From the NCBI RefSeq assembly GCF_007991635.1, contig NZ_BJYS01000002.1:1-64000 (forward strand): a stretch of 64,000 nt of DNA, in the 5' to 3' direction. The notes under the pieces are model-generated. The model saw nothing but the letters and a program-made list of their open reading frames with translations, ran no database searches and was not told the origin of the DNA. Origin of the DNA: Adhaeribacter aerolatus. Lineage in GTDB: Bacteria > Bacteroidota > Bacteroidia > Cytophagales > Hymenobacteraceae. A program made the translations under genes and the position numbers. Of the stretch, positions 1-8,884 are shown piece after piece. The first letter of the stretch is position 1; each line of letters opens with the position of its first letter.

Positions 1-1
1 A

Positions 2-49
2 GCCATCGTTCTGTTAGGGAAGAGCGTTTATGAGATTTGGTACAAATAG
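2..49 (+). CDS. Possible 3' end of a plus-strand gene cut by the window edge
   Basis: Reading from base 2, fifteen sense codons (AIVLLGKSVYEIWYK) run to a TAG at 47-49. The hydrophobic then basic/aromatic ending would suit the last helix of a membrane protein. A hairpin with poly-A on one side and poly-T on the other follows at 81-119, as expected between convergent genes. Fifteen codons are too few to identify a family, and an open frame this short can occur by chance. Confidence 0.35.
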   Translation, partial: AIVLLGKSVYEIWYK

Positions 50-80
50 TTGCGAATGAAACTTCTGTAAAATCCTAAAC

Positions 81-119
81 AAAAAAACTCACCTTAGTAC
101 AAGCCAAGATGAGTTTTTA
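81..119. terminator. Bidirectional hairpin terminator
   Basis: Arms AAAAACTCA and TGAGTTTTT face each other across about 20 bases, with A-rich sequence to the left and T-rich to the right, so it can terminate transcription from either side. It lies 20 bp past the stop of the minus-strand sorting-domain gene. Confidence 0.6.
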
Positions 120-138
120 TTAAAACAGGTAAGTAATA

Positions 139-2364
139 TTATTTTTTAATCAAGCGTAATGTTTGGGTTTCAGCGGCACCAGTTAAACGCAGGAAGTAAA
201 TGCCAGATTGCTCGTTAGATAAATCGAAAGAAATTTCTTTATTTAAAACCGGTAATTTTTTAACTAACCGGCCGGTTGCATCCAGTACCACGGCTTCGGT
301 TACACTAGTAACGCCTTGTACCGTAAACGGACCGGTACCAGGGTTAGGATAAACCACTACGCTAGCTAATGGAGCGGTGCCGTTAAAGCTAATTACTTTA
401 GCGTAAGTAAAAGTACCGTCAAAATCGGTTTGTTTTAAGCGGTAATAAGTAGTTTGGTCAGGGGCGTTCCGGTGCAGGTAGCTGTAGTTTTGTAATTGGT
501 TGGTGTTGCCAATGCCTTTTACTTTGGTTACTTCGGTGAATTTTTTACCGTCAACGCTCATTTCTACCGTGAAAAAGTCGTTGTTTTTTTCCATGGCAGT
601 TTGCCACTTTAGTTCTACTTCGCCTTTTACCCGCGCGCCTTTAAAGCTTACCAGCTCTACCGGTAAGGTAGTTAACCGTTGGTGGTCGTAGTTAAACACG
701 CCAAATACCCGGAAAGAACTTAAGTTATCCAGACTAACTTGCAGCAGAGTAGTGTTTTTTGAGTCTAAGGTAGCACTGCCGGTAGTAGGAGCCGCCCAGT
801 TTTCGGTATATTGGGCCATTACAGCTTTTTTAGGGTCAAAAGAAGGGGCCCAATCATTAGCTGTATTACCTGACGAGAACTGAAGCGTAACGTGGGCGAT
901 AGAACCACCTTTAACGGCTTCTTCAATTACCCAAGTGCGGCTTACGCCATCTTCTACAGCCGGGTCGATGCCATTATTATCGGCATCGTACAGTACAAAC
1001 AAACCGCCTTTTACCCGTACTTTAAATATATCGGTAGTGCCGGTAGCTTTTTGCTTTATTTTAACTGGGTTGTAGGAGTGATTTCCCACCGGGAAAAATA
1101 CTTCAGCCTCATCGTTAGCCACGGTCATTTGCAGGGTACCTAAACCATTGGTAACCACATAACCTGCTTGTCCCGAAACAATTCTACCTGTTGAACCAAT
1201 CAGCAGATTTGAATTGCCCAGTACCAGTTTATTCGAGTTAGTTAAATCCAATGTGCCATTTACAGTCAGGTTGGTTTCTAAGCTTACTGTATTATCGGTT
1301 TTTAAAACAGTTAAGTTATTAAATACAGGAGCCGCATTACCGGTAGTACTAATTACCTGGGAGGCACTGCCAATTAAAGCGGCGGTATAAATATTTATCG
1401 GGCTATTTCCTGCAGTTAAAATATTGCCAGCAATAGCAATGATGCCACCATTTATTGAGCCGTTATTTAAGGTAGCGTTGCCATTTACCGTTAAGGTAGC
1501 AGTACCAAGCTCTAAAGTTTCGGTATTCAGGGTTAAGTTCTTGATGCTGGTGTTAGCCGATAATACCGGTGGGAAAGGCGCAGTATTTATCGTAATATTA
1601 TCGGAAGCGCCTGGTACCAGGTTGGGGGTCCAGTTAGCGGCGTCAAACCAATCCACGCTTTTGCTGCCGTTCCAGGTGTAATTGCCGTGTACCCGCAGGG
1701 TTTTGGTAGTAGATACCGTACAACCGCCATCTTTAACGGTTAAGGTAATTTCTTTCTCGCCCGGTGTGCTGAAGTTTACCACATGATTTAAAGGCTGATT
1801 GCTAATAACCGCTAAATCCGTAGCCTGTTTGCTGGTCCATTGGAAAATTGCTCCGGTAGAAGCGGAGCCGGTAAAGGTTAAAGAAGTATTTTCGCCGGCA
1901 AATACCTCTGTGGGCATGGTAAAGGAAGCAGCCGGAATAACAATGTCCGTTCTGGTTACGGCACTGGCACTGGCTGTTGCCGGATCAGCCGAGTTAACCC
2001 CAAAAGCAACCCGGTAAGCTTGCTTATCAGAAAGATTTGAAATGGTTAGGATACTGGTAGTAATTACGGGCTTGGTTCCGGCAGAAGAAGTTACCACGTT
2101 GTTATTAACATTAACCCAGATTCCGTTAGATAATGTTTGCCATTGCGCTACTAAATTTTGCTTTTGATGTTCTGCCGATGCTGTTAACTTAATAGAGGAG
2201 ACTCCATTGCAAACAACTGTTTGAGCCGGTAAGGAGTTTGTTATGTCTTGGGCCTTCGATTCTGTAAGGGTTGCCAGGAAAAGCACAAAGCAGGTAAGCA
2301 TGGCTACGATGGCAATGCGGGAAAAACTGCCGTTTAAATTTTGGTTTGGTAAAAGTGTAATCAT
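139..2364 (-). CDS. T9SS type A sorting domain-containing secreted protein
   Basis: A 741-aa exported protein. The N terminus has a hydrophobic segment (about residues 17-33) ending in SKAQ, a signal peptide. The middle is Ser/Thr/Asn-rich beta sequence: a PKD-like part (about 140-225), then strand-repeat sequence from TWNGSKSVDWFDAANW onward. Near the C terminus is LPVELVSFKG followed by a stretch typical of Bacteroidota surface proteins, then the sorting domain beginning VVYPNPGTG and ending TLRLIKK (TIGR04183-like), which is recognised by the type IX machinery and removed on secretion. No catalytic motif is visible; an adhesin or cell-surface role is inference. Its last 180 residues closely match those of the gene at 3079-5490, so the two are paralogs in tandem. 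Confidence 0.9.
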   Translation of the reverse strand: MITLLPNQNLNGSFSRIAIVAMLTCFVLFLATLTESKAQDITNSLPAQTVVCNGVSSIKLTASAEHQKQNLVAQWQTLSNGIWVNVNNNVVTSSAGTKPVITTSILTISNLSDKQAYRVAFGVNSADPATASASAVTRTDIVIPAASFTMPTEVFAGENTSLTFTGSASTGAIFQWTSKQATDLAVISNQPLNHVVNFSTPGEKEITLTVKDGGCTVSTTKTLRVHGNYTWNGSKSVDWFDAANWTPNLVPGASDNITINTAPFPPVLSANTSIKNLTLNTETLELGTATLTVNGNATLNNGSINGGIIAIAGNILTAGNSPINIYTAALIGSASQVISTTGNAAPVFNNLTVLKTDNTVSLETNLTVNGTLDLTNSNKLVLGNSNLLIGSTGRIVSGQAGYVVTNGLGTLQMTVANDEAEVFFPVGNHSYNPVKIKQKATGTTDIFKVRVKGGLFVLYDADNNGIDPAVEDGVSRTWVIEEAVKGGSIAHVTLQFSSGNTANDWAPSFDPKKAVMAQYTENWAAPTTGSATLDSKNTTLLQVSLDNLSSFRVFGVFNYDHQRLTTLPVELVSFKGARVKGEVELKWQTAMEKNNDFFTVEMSVDGKKFTEVTKVKGIGNTNQLQNYSYLHRNAPDQTTYYRLKQTDFDGTFTYAKVISFNGTAPLASVVVYPNPGTGPFTVQGVTSVTEAVVLDATGRLVKKLPVLNKEISFDLSNEQSGIYFLRLTGAAETQTLRLIKK

Positions 2365-3017
2365 ATTAGGGTTATAAATGGTATAGGTCGGTGCTTAGGT
2401 TAATTCTATTAAAGAATTTAGCTGGTTAGGTCGGTAGGTGCTGGGTTTAATAAGTACAAAGCGGTTGTATCAGATTTATTAATAATATAATCTGGATATA
2501 TCTTCATCGGGGTACCGGAGGTACTTGTTTTTTGAGCTAAAAGTTAATATTTCTTTCATTTTACAAAGATTATCTTTTCTGTTTTCTAAAACTATTCTAA
2601 AAGAATGCCAAAAAAGGTATATCCGTGTAAAATTAAGAAATTGACCGTTTTTGCCATTATTTTGCACTAAAATATAGCAATTATTTTCCGGATAGTAGAA
2701 GAATTATCCAGTATTTAGAAAAAGTGGGATAATATGCTATTTAAATTATTTTTAGTTAAAAAGCTGAATAAATTATTGAACTAGAAAGTTTATTAATTGA
2801 CTTATTTAGGTAGGATCTTACTCAGGAAATATTAGTTTAATCAGGACTAATGCTACTCTTTCAGGTGAAAGAAGAAGTTAATTGAAAACTCACCTGACAT
2901 ATAGCATCAGAAAGGAAGATTTTAAATGAAGTTAGAAAAAATTAAGTAATATAACGATAGACGAGCTGCTACGCTCCTTAAGGATGAATTGATGGGTAAG
3001 GTTTTAAGTAACTTAAG
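2365..3017. other. AT-rich spacer between the two sorting-domain genes
   Basis: About 650 bp with no convincing gene. A 62-codon open frame at 2479-2667 (minus) lacks any recognisable domain and has spacer-like base composition. It presumably holds the promoter of the 139-2364 gene; no clear box was identified. Confidence 0.5.
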
Positions 3018-3061
3018 AAAATAGAGAGATACATCTGCTTTAACGTATCTCTCTATTTTTT
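3018..3061. terminator. Strong hairpin terminator
   Basis: A 15-bp near-perfect stem: AAAATAGAGAGATAC (3018-3032) pairs with GTATCTCTCTATTTT (3045-3059), with a 12-base loop and A/T tracts on both sides. It lies 18 bp beyond the stop of the minus-strand gene ending at 3079. Confidence 0.8.
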
Positions 3062-3078
3062 AAAGTAGCCGGAACCGG

Positions 3079-5490
3079 TTATTTCTTTATCAGGCGCAGG
3101 GTCTTGGTCTGGGTTGGGCTGGTTAGGCGCAAGAAATAAACACCTGGTTTCTGATCTGCCAAGTTTAAGTTCAGGCCAATCTCATTATTCAGGCTGGCTG
3201 CTGCTTTCAATACAATGCGGCCGGTGGCGTCTACTACTAAAGCCTCGGTTACATTGGCTATGCCCTGTATGGTATATTGGCCAGTGCTGGGGTTAGGGTA
3301 AGCTGCCAATACTCCTGTGTTCGAGGTACCACTTACTACTACTATGTTAGAGTAAGTAAAAGCACCGTCTAAATCGGTTTGTTTCAGGCGGTAATAAGTA
3401 ACCTTGGCCGGAGCATTCCGGTGCAGATAACTGTAGTGTTTTAGTTGATTGCTGTTGCCGGCTCCTTTTACTCTGGCTACTTCACTAAAATTCTTGCCAT
3501 CGGCGCTTTGTTCCAGCGTAAAGTAGTCGTTGTCTTTCTCCATAGCCGTTTGCCACACTAATTCTACCTCTCCTTTTACGCGGCGGCCTTTAAAGCTTAC
3601 AAGTTCTACCGGCAGTGGGTTGTTACGACCCCCATTACCAACACCAAATACACCTAAAGCTGAAACGGAGCCGGTTATCTGGGGACCATTAGTGTTTGAA
3701 TAAACCGAATTAGTTACATCCAACCAATCAGCAGCAGTAAAGTAATTTAACAAGCTCTGTTCAGGAATAAAGAATGGAGTTTGGGCAGCTTGTGTCCATT
3801 GCAGGCCAAGACTAATATTTGAGCCTCCGTCTATTGCTTCTTCAACAATCCACGAGCGGCCTACTACATTTTGCGTTACTTTGTCACCATCTGGCAGGTA
3901 AGTGCTAGGATTATAGTTCTCGTAATAGCCATCTAGCACCCGAACGCTTAATAAATCGGAAGTGCCGTTCTGAACAACATTAGCTGGTGTATAGGACGGA
4001 AGGTTGTTAAAAGAATTATTTACCGTTGAGCCGACCGGGAATAAGGCAGTGCCGCCATTTGGAACAAACCGTTGTAAGGAGCCAGTGCCCGTGGTTACTA
4101 CAAAGCCTTGGTTACGGGTAATTGATCCGGAAGTGCTGTTGCCATCACCCACTACTAAATCAAACTCATTTAGATAAATATGGGCAGAATTCAGGTTTAA
4201 GCTGGCTATAGCGGAAGAACTACCAAAGAGATATTTGTCTGCAGAACCGGCAACTTCTAAATTATAATAATCTGCCTCCGAAATATATTGCTTTACATTG
4301 CCGCCATACACTACAGTAGAGTTGTTTTTAACTACATCCAGATCTATGGCAGGTGTCTGAATGCCATTGGCATCGTAGTTATTGCTGTTGTTAACAAGCA
4401 GCGTAGATTGGCTTTCCAGATCCAGGGTGGCTGTAAAAATCGCAGATGGAGCAACAGTTAAACGGAAGTCTGCACTGCCATCACCTAAAATTACTTTGGA
4501 GCCGGTTCCACTTACTAGCCATTGGTTTGGAAGTACAGGATCTTGCGTTCTGGGTTGCCCATTGCCTTTTTTATTAGGCACATCAATGTAGAATAACTGG
4601 AAATCATCGGTGAAGTTTTTAGGGGACGTGCCGCTTCCATCTTTATTTGTTTTCCAATTCTCTGGTAAGGTCAGGTCATCCTTAGAATTGCCATTACCAC
4701 CTACGTAGTGGTAAATTCTTGCAGCATTACTGCCGGGGTTTGCCGTTATAGAAACATTATCTATACCAATAGCATTGTAACCAAACTTTTTGGTACTCAT
4801 GGCATCTTCAAACCGAATCAGGATTTCCTGGCCAACTGCTAAAGTAAAGCCGGTTAAATTTAAAGAAACACTTTTCCGGTCACCGGGTTTATAGCCGGGC
4901 CGGCCTTTAGACGGAGGCTTAATAGCGCTGGCTACTGTCCAACCGGTGGTACTATGTAATGCATTGTTGTCGATAAGGGTTTGTACATCGCTAGTGGTGC
5001 CAGCCAGGAAAGAAACGCCGAAACGGTCGTTAGAACCTGGGTTGTTCCAATACTGTACCAGGTCGAAAGTAACATTAAGCTCGTTTACAGGACTACCCGT
5101 TTGGTTAACTAACCGCAGTACATAAACGTGCTTACCGGTGGCAACAGAAGAGATGCTGCCTAAACTACGATCAGTAGAGGAGCCATCACCCAAACTAAAA
5201 AGTGCCGGATTAGGGTTACTACCGTTATTAGGGGTAATTACTCCTGGCACTTTGGAATCTTGCTGTACATACCAGCCTGGTAGTGTTACGCCGTTCTCCC
5301 AAACAGTGTTAACGGAATTTGTTAAGGTCTTAAAATCCTGGGTATAAGTTGGGGTGCCCACCTGCGTCATGGGAATTTGTGCTGCGGCGGAAAGCGGCAG
5401 TAGCCAGGCCAGGACACCTACAAAAAAGAATTGGTTAAAGTTAGAAGAGTTATTCTTCAGAAATCTGGAAAGGGAGTAAAGTAGTTTCAT
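3079..5490 (-). CDS. T9SS type A sorting domain-containing secreted protein
   Basis: An 803-aa exported protein. The signal peptide spans about residues 1-37 (hydrophobic FFFVGVLAWLLPLSAAAQ). The N-terminal region (about 45-255) is a lectin/jelly-roll-like beta domain: it has TYTQDFKTL, alternating hydrophobics, and IRFEDAMSTKKFGYNAIGID near its end. A beta-rich middle follows, then the shared LPVELVSFKG segment and a C-terminal sorting domain (AAYPNPSTG to TLRLIKK). Like its neighbour it should be translocated by the type IX system and attached to or released from the surface. Function beyond that is unknown. The C-terminal 180 residues are strongly similar to those of the 139-2364 product while the N-terminal parts differ, a modular arrangement common for T9SS cargo. 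Confidence 0.9.
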   Translation of the reverse strand: MKLLYSLSRFLKNNSSNFNQFFFVGVLAWLLPLSAAAQIPMTQVGTPTYTQDFKTLTNSVNTVWENGVTLPGWYVQQDSKVPGVITPNNGSNPNPALFSLGDGSSTDRSLGSISSVATGKHVYVLRLVNQTGSPVNELNVTFDLVQYWNNPGSNDRFGVSFLAGTTSDVQTLIDNNALHSTTGWTVASAIKPPSKGRPGYKPGDRKSVSLNLTGFTLAVGQEILIRFEDAMSTKKFGYNAIGIDNVSITANPGSNAARIYHYVGGNGNSKDDLTLPENWKTNKDGSGTSPKNFTDDFQLFYIDVPNKKGNGQPRTQDPVLPNQWLVSGTGSKVILGDGSADFRLTVAPSAIFTATLDLESQSTLLVNNSNNYDANGIQTPAIDLDVVKNNSTVVYGGNVKQYISEADYYNLEVAGSADKYLFGSSSAIASLNLNSAHIYLNEFDLVVGDGNSTSGSITRNQGFVVTTGTGSLQRFVPNGGTALFPVGSTVNNSFNNLPSYTPANVVQNGTSDLLSVRVLDGYYENYNPSTYLPDGDKVTQNVVGRSWIVEEAIDGGSNISLGLQWTQAAQTPFFIPEQSLLNYFTAADWLDVTNSVYSNTNGPQITGSVSALGVFGVGNGGRNNPLPVELVSFKGRRVKGEVELVWQTAMEKDNDYFTLEQSADGKNFSEVARVKGAGNSNQLKHYSYLHRNAPAKVTYYRLKQTDLDGAFTYSNIVVVSGTSNTGVLAAYPNPSTGQYTIQGIANVTEALVVDATGRIVLKAAASLNNEIGLNLNLADQKPGVYFLRLTSPTQTKTLRLIKK

Positions 5491-6324
5491 TTAAATAATA
5501 TAAATTGTAACATAGAAATTATTAAATCCAACAAAATGCCAAAATTATAAAAGTGTATAGTAGACTTTAAAACCTATTTTTTTGGATATTCACAATTATA
5601 ATTTTTCTCAAATATAGATATAAATTCCATTCTTAGGAATAATTTAAATATAGTTTAATAAAAATATAAAATATTTCTACAATCTAATAATGGATGATAT
5701 TATAAAATTATAAAATTAAATTTTGCCAGTATGGTCGTATAAATATAATATGTAACTATTTATATATTTGTAAATCTCGTAAACAGAGGTTAAAATCGGA
5801 TATGTGCTAGTTGAACAAGCCGTAGAGTTGCCGAATATTTTTGCCAAACAGATTGGTGTATGTTGTTGAAAAATAGGGTTTTGCGCAGAAATTTAGTGCC
5901 GGGCTACTTCTGAATGCTAAAAGTTAACTGGAATCAGGTAAGATGAATCAGATAAAGTGGTTCTTTGGCCAAATGGAATTAAAGAAGCTGGTTTTGGAGT
6001 GAAATAAATTTTAAAATAAATTATTGCCAGAAATAAATGAGGGTAAGTCAGGAAAAATAAAGGACCGCCTAACCAAAAATTCTGCGCTTAATATTTAACC
6101 GTACTGAAGTTTTCATTTAAAACTTTGATAAAAATAAAATTTAAAGCGGTAGGGCTGCCGGTTGTTACTTTAAAAAGGCTGATTAGGTAAAGGGTTCGAG
6201 GTGAAAACAAGGGTAAATACAATTAAAGCAGTAAGCTGATTATTAGCTACTAAGAGAATGAGGGTGTAATTAATGAACTAATCGGGCAGCATATACTACT
6301 GGTATAGATCAGCGTTCGGTCAGG
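5491..6324. other. Long AT-rich non-coding region
   Basis: More than 800 bp upstream of the sorting-domain gene with no coding frame of useful length. The half next to the gene (5491-5780) is extremely AT-rich with A/T runs, suggesting a promoter or bendable DNA. No repeat or structured RNA was recognised. Confidence 0.5.
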
Positions 6325-6359
6325 CAAAAAAAATCCCTTTCCAGATTTTGGAAAGGGAT
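6325..6359 (-). terminator. Rho-independent terminator of the sigma-54 regulator gene
   Basis: Perfect 10-bp stem ATCCCTTTCC / GGAAAGGGAT (6333-6342 with 6350-6359) and a 7-base loop. On the minus strand it is followed by eight T residues (A-tract at 6325-6332). It lies 24 bp past the regulator's stop. Confidence 0.85.
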
Positions 6360-6382
6360 ATCCCATTCGTTTAAAAGGTGTT

Positions 6383-7720
6383 TTAATAGTTAATCTGTAG
6401 TTCCTGGTCTTGCACCATCTTGTAAATGGTAGATTTGCCGATGTCCAGCTTTTTGGCGGTGGCTAAAATATTGCCTTTGTTTTTGTTCAGGAAATGCTGA
6501 ATAATACGCTTGGTGTAATCTTTTAAGGTAAGTTCCTGCACCAGTAAGTTTTCGATGGAGTCGGAAGCGTTCAGGGTAATGTCGCTCTTCTGAATGGTGT
6601 CACTATCCGACATAACAATTGCCAGTTCAACAACCGCTCTTAACTCGCGAATATTGCCCGGGAACGGGTAAGACAATAATAATTGCTGGGCATCGGGCGA
6701 AAGCGTCTTCCGCTGGTACTGATTGTCGGCACAGAAAGAGTTGATGAAATGCTTCGCCAGCAAAATGACATCTTTGCCGCGTTCACGCAACGGAGCCAAA
6801 GCAATTGGCAAACCAAGCAGGCGGTAATACAAGTCTTCGCGGAAAGTGCCTTTTTTAACTTCTTCCATTAAGTTTTTGTGGGTGGCTACCACAATGCGCA
6901 CATCCACCGGAATTGTACCCGAGCCACCCAGGCGGGTAATTTCTTTTTCTTGCAGCACCCGCAGCAGTTTTGCCTGTAGGTCAATATCGAGTTCGGCAAT
7001 TTCATCTAAGAAAAGTGTGCCTTGGTGGGCTTCTTCAAATTTACCAATCCGGCGGGCCAGGGCACCGGTAAAAGTGCCTTTTTCGTGCCCGAAAAGTTCG
7101 CTCTCGAGCAATTGCTTGGGAATGGCCGCTACGTTAACCACCACGTACGGCTTTTGGCGGCGTACACTAAAGTTATGGATAGCTTTGGCCACCAGTTCTT
7201 TGCCTGTGCCGGTTTCGCCAGTAATAGACACGGTAATATTGGTTTTGGCCGCTTTCTCAATAAGCGTATAAATACGTTTAATGGCGTCGCTTTCGCCAAT
7301 CAACGATTTGCTCAGGTCCTGCGTAAGGTTGGCTTCAGATTTTTGAGTGGGCTTTTTACGAATGTTTATAATCGAATTCCAGAGTTTTTCTTTCGTAGTG
7401 CTGTTTTTAACAATATAATCCGAGGCGCCCATTTTCAACAGGTCTACGGCCAGTTGCACATCTTCCTGCTCCGAAATAAAAATTACCTGGATAGCCGAAT
7501 TATGGTTTTTAATGGTTTGCAGCAAAGGAACAGCTTTCTTGTCGGGCAAGGCATAATCAATAACCACTACCGCGGGTTCTTCGGATAGGGATGATAGGCA
7601 AGCCTGGGTAGAAAGCATTTTTTTTATCCGGTAATCCGGATTGAGTGATAATTGATGCTCCAGCAAATTACTATATCGGACATCATTGGACACAATAAAA
7701 ATCTTAAATGCTTGGTTCAT
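6383..7720 (-). CDS. Sigma-54-dependent response regulator (NtrC family)
   Basis: A 445-aa regulator from the ATG at 7720; an in-frame ATG at 7777 would add 19 poorly structured residues. A receiver domain (about 1-120) has the phospho-acceptor candidate D55 in VVVIDYALPD, but the usual acidic pocket is reduced to SND. The AAA+ domain has Walker A GETGTGKE (near 167), a sigma-54 contact loop GTFTGA (near 213) where GAFTGA is usual, Walker B LFLDEIAELD and the R-finger region FREDLYYRL. A Fis-type helix-turn-helix closes the protein (NILATAKKLDIGKSTIYKM). It opens transcription complexes at sigma-54 promoters. No histidine kinase gene lies beside it, so the input is unknown. Confidence 0.9.
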   Translation of the reverse strand: MNQAFKIFIVSNDVRYSNLLEHQLSLNPDYRIKKMLSTQACLSSLSEEPAVVVIDYALPDKKAVPLLQTIKNHNSAIQVIFISEQEDVQLAVDLLKMGASDYIVKNSTTKEKLWNSIINIRKKPTQKSEANLTQDLSKSLIGESDAIKRIYTLIEKAAKTNITVSITGETGTGKELVAKAIHNFSVRRQKPYVVVNVAAIPKQLLESELFGHEKGTFTGALARRIGKFEEAHQGTLFLDEIAELDIDLQAKLLRVLQEKEITRLGGSGTIPVDVRIVVATHKNLMEEVKKGTFREDLYYRLLGLPIALAPLRERGKDVILLAKHFINSFCADNQYQRKTLSPDAQQLLLSYPFPGNIRELRAVVELAIVMSDSDTIQKSDITLNASDSIENLLVQELTLKDYTKRIIQHFLNKNKGNILATAKKLDIGKSTIYKMVQDQELQINY

Positions 7721-8437
7721 GAGTAAAGTTTTATCATCCGTTATTTTTTCGGTGTTTGCCAAATCAAGCGAAAACACAATTTTTGTGCAGCTAAAGTATG
7801 AATAAAAAAATTAAACAAAAAAGATATGTCTCCATATTTTAGAAAAATATTCTATAAAAAAGATTATCTGATTTATGTTTAATATTTTAATTGAATAATA
7901 TAGATTGGTTAATAAAATAAAGTCGCTAATTAAGGTTTTAAGCGGTTTTAATAAAGGTTTTAACTGTGTATATACTTTAGCTGCCAGAAATAAAAATCCT
8001 GAATAAGCGATAATGGTAAGTGTAAATACAATTTTTAACTACTATTAAGGTGTTTTTAAAGTATAAATATTCTTATTAATATTATGTGTAATAATGATTG
8101 AGTTGTACTCGTATGTATAAGAAATATTCCATTATAAAGACTCCTGATTAAAAAATACGTAGATAGATAAAATATAAAATATATTAAAACTAAGATCTAT
8201 TGGAACGTATAAAATATCCTCCTTTAAATATTTTATAATAATTATAGAAACGCATTTACCAGTTTTTGTTGGCTAGTGTAATATTTAATTAAAAGAATAG
8301 GGAATAAAATTCAGAAAAAGTAGAAATTTGATAAAACTACTTATTTGTTTTTACGTATTTTACGGCTATATGTAAAAAATACTTAGGTATAATTGCTTTC
8401 GGATGGGAAGGTAAATAATTTTAATTTTTAGGAGATT
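7721..8437. other. Divergent AT-rich intergenic region
   Basis: About 700 bp between divergently transcribed genes, very rich in A/T runs, with no plausible open frame. It should hold promoters for both the regulator (minus) and the small coiled-coil protein (plus). No clear -33/-7 or -24/-12 pair could be assigned. Confidence 0.5.
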
Positions 8438-8677
8438 ATGCAGGGTACGGATATGAAAGAGATGGAAGTTGGTTATTTGTATTACAGCCTTTATTCTTAC
8501 AGAAGAAAGATTGAGGCCGATATTAAAAAATTGATTCGTTCTAAAAACGAGATGCCACCAGGCTTAGCGCCTGATTTGCAGGATTCGAACGAAAAGCTTT
8601 ATAAGCTAACCAATAAGTTGCGTAATATAAGCATGATAATTTCCAAGCTTATATCACTTAACAAGGTTTATAAATAA
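8438..8677 (+). CDS. Small coiled-coil protein of unknown function
   Basis: 79 residues, Lys-rich and helical, with no signal peptide or membrane segment. Two heptad-like helices (about 14-36 and 48-75) are separated by MPPGLAPD. A purine-rich TAGGAGAT sits just before the ATG, an unusually good ribosome binding site for this phylum, which supports the start. No family is recognised. It stands alone between a divergent regulator and the export operon; a protein-interaction role is a guess. Confidence 0.6.
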   Translation: MQGTDMKEMEVGYLYYSLYSYRRKIEADIKKLIRSKNEMPPGLAPDLQDSNEKLYKLTNKLRNISMIISKLISLNKVYK

Positions 8678-8834
8678 GGAAGAATTATAGTATTAGTTCA
8701 AACGCACGTCTTTGCCAGGTAAGTCAGAAGCGTGAGTTTTAATTTACCCGCTATTTCCGATCACAGTGTCCATATCCGGACAGTTTTATAAAGTCTAGTT
8801 TTGTATAAGCTATTGTGTTTCAATAATTTATATC

Positions 8835-8850
8835 TGGCATGTTCCTTGGC
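8835..8850 (+). promoter_or_regulatory. Candidate sigma-54 (-24/-12) promoter for the export operon
   Basis: TGGCATGTTCCTTGGC resembles the consensus TGGCAC-N5-TTGCW, with GG and the -12 G correctly spaced; the final C of the -12 element is G. It lies about 35 bp before the adaptor gene start. The operon encodes a sigma-54 activator further downstream, so autoregulation is plausible. It is a single imperfect match found by eye. Confidence 0.35.
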
Positions 8851-8884
8851 TAAGTAAAGCAACACTATTTAAGTTGTTGCTCCC

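Noticed and set aside
2479-2667. 62-codon frame in the spacer after the first T9SS gene
   Set aside because: No domain, AT-rich codon use like the spacer, and it sits where the promoter of the neighbouring gene should be.
7022-7588. 188-codon frame antisense to the orphan sigma-54 regulator
   Set aside because: Shadow of conserved AAA+ and receiver coding sequence; no family resemblance.
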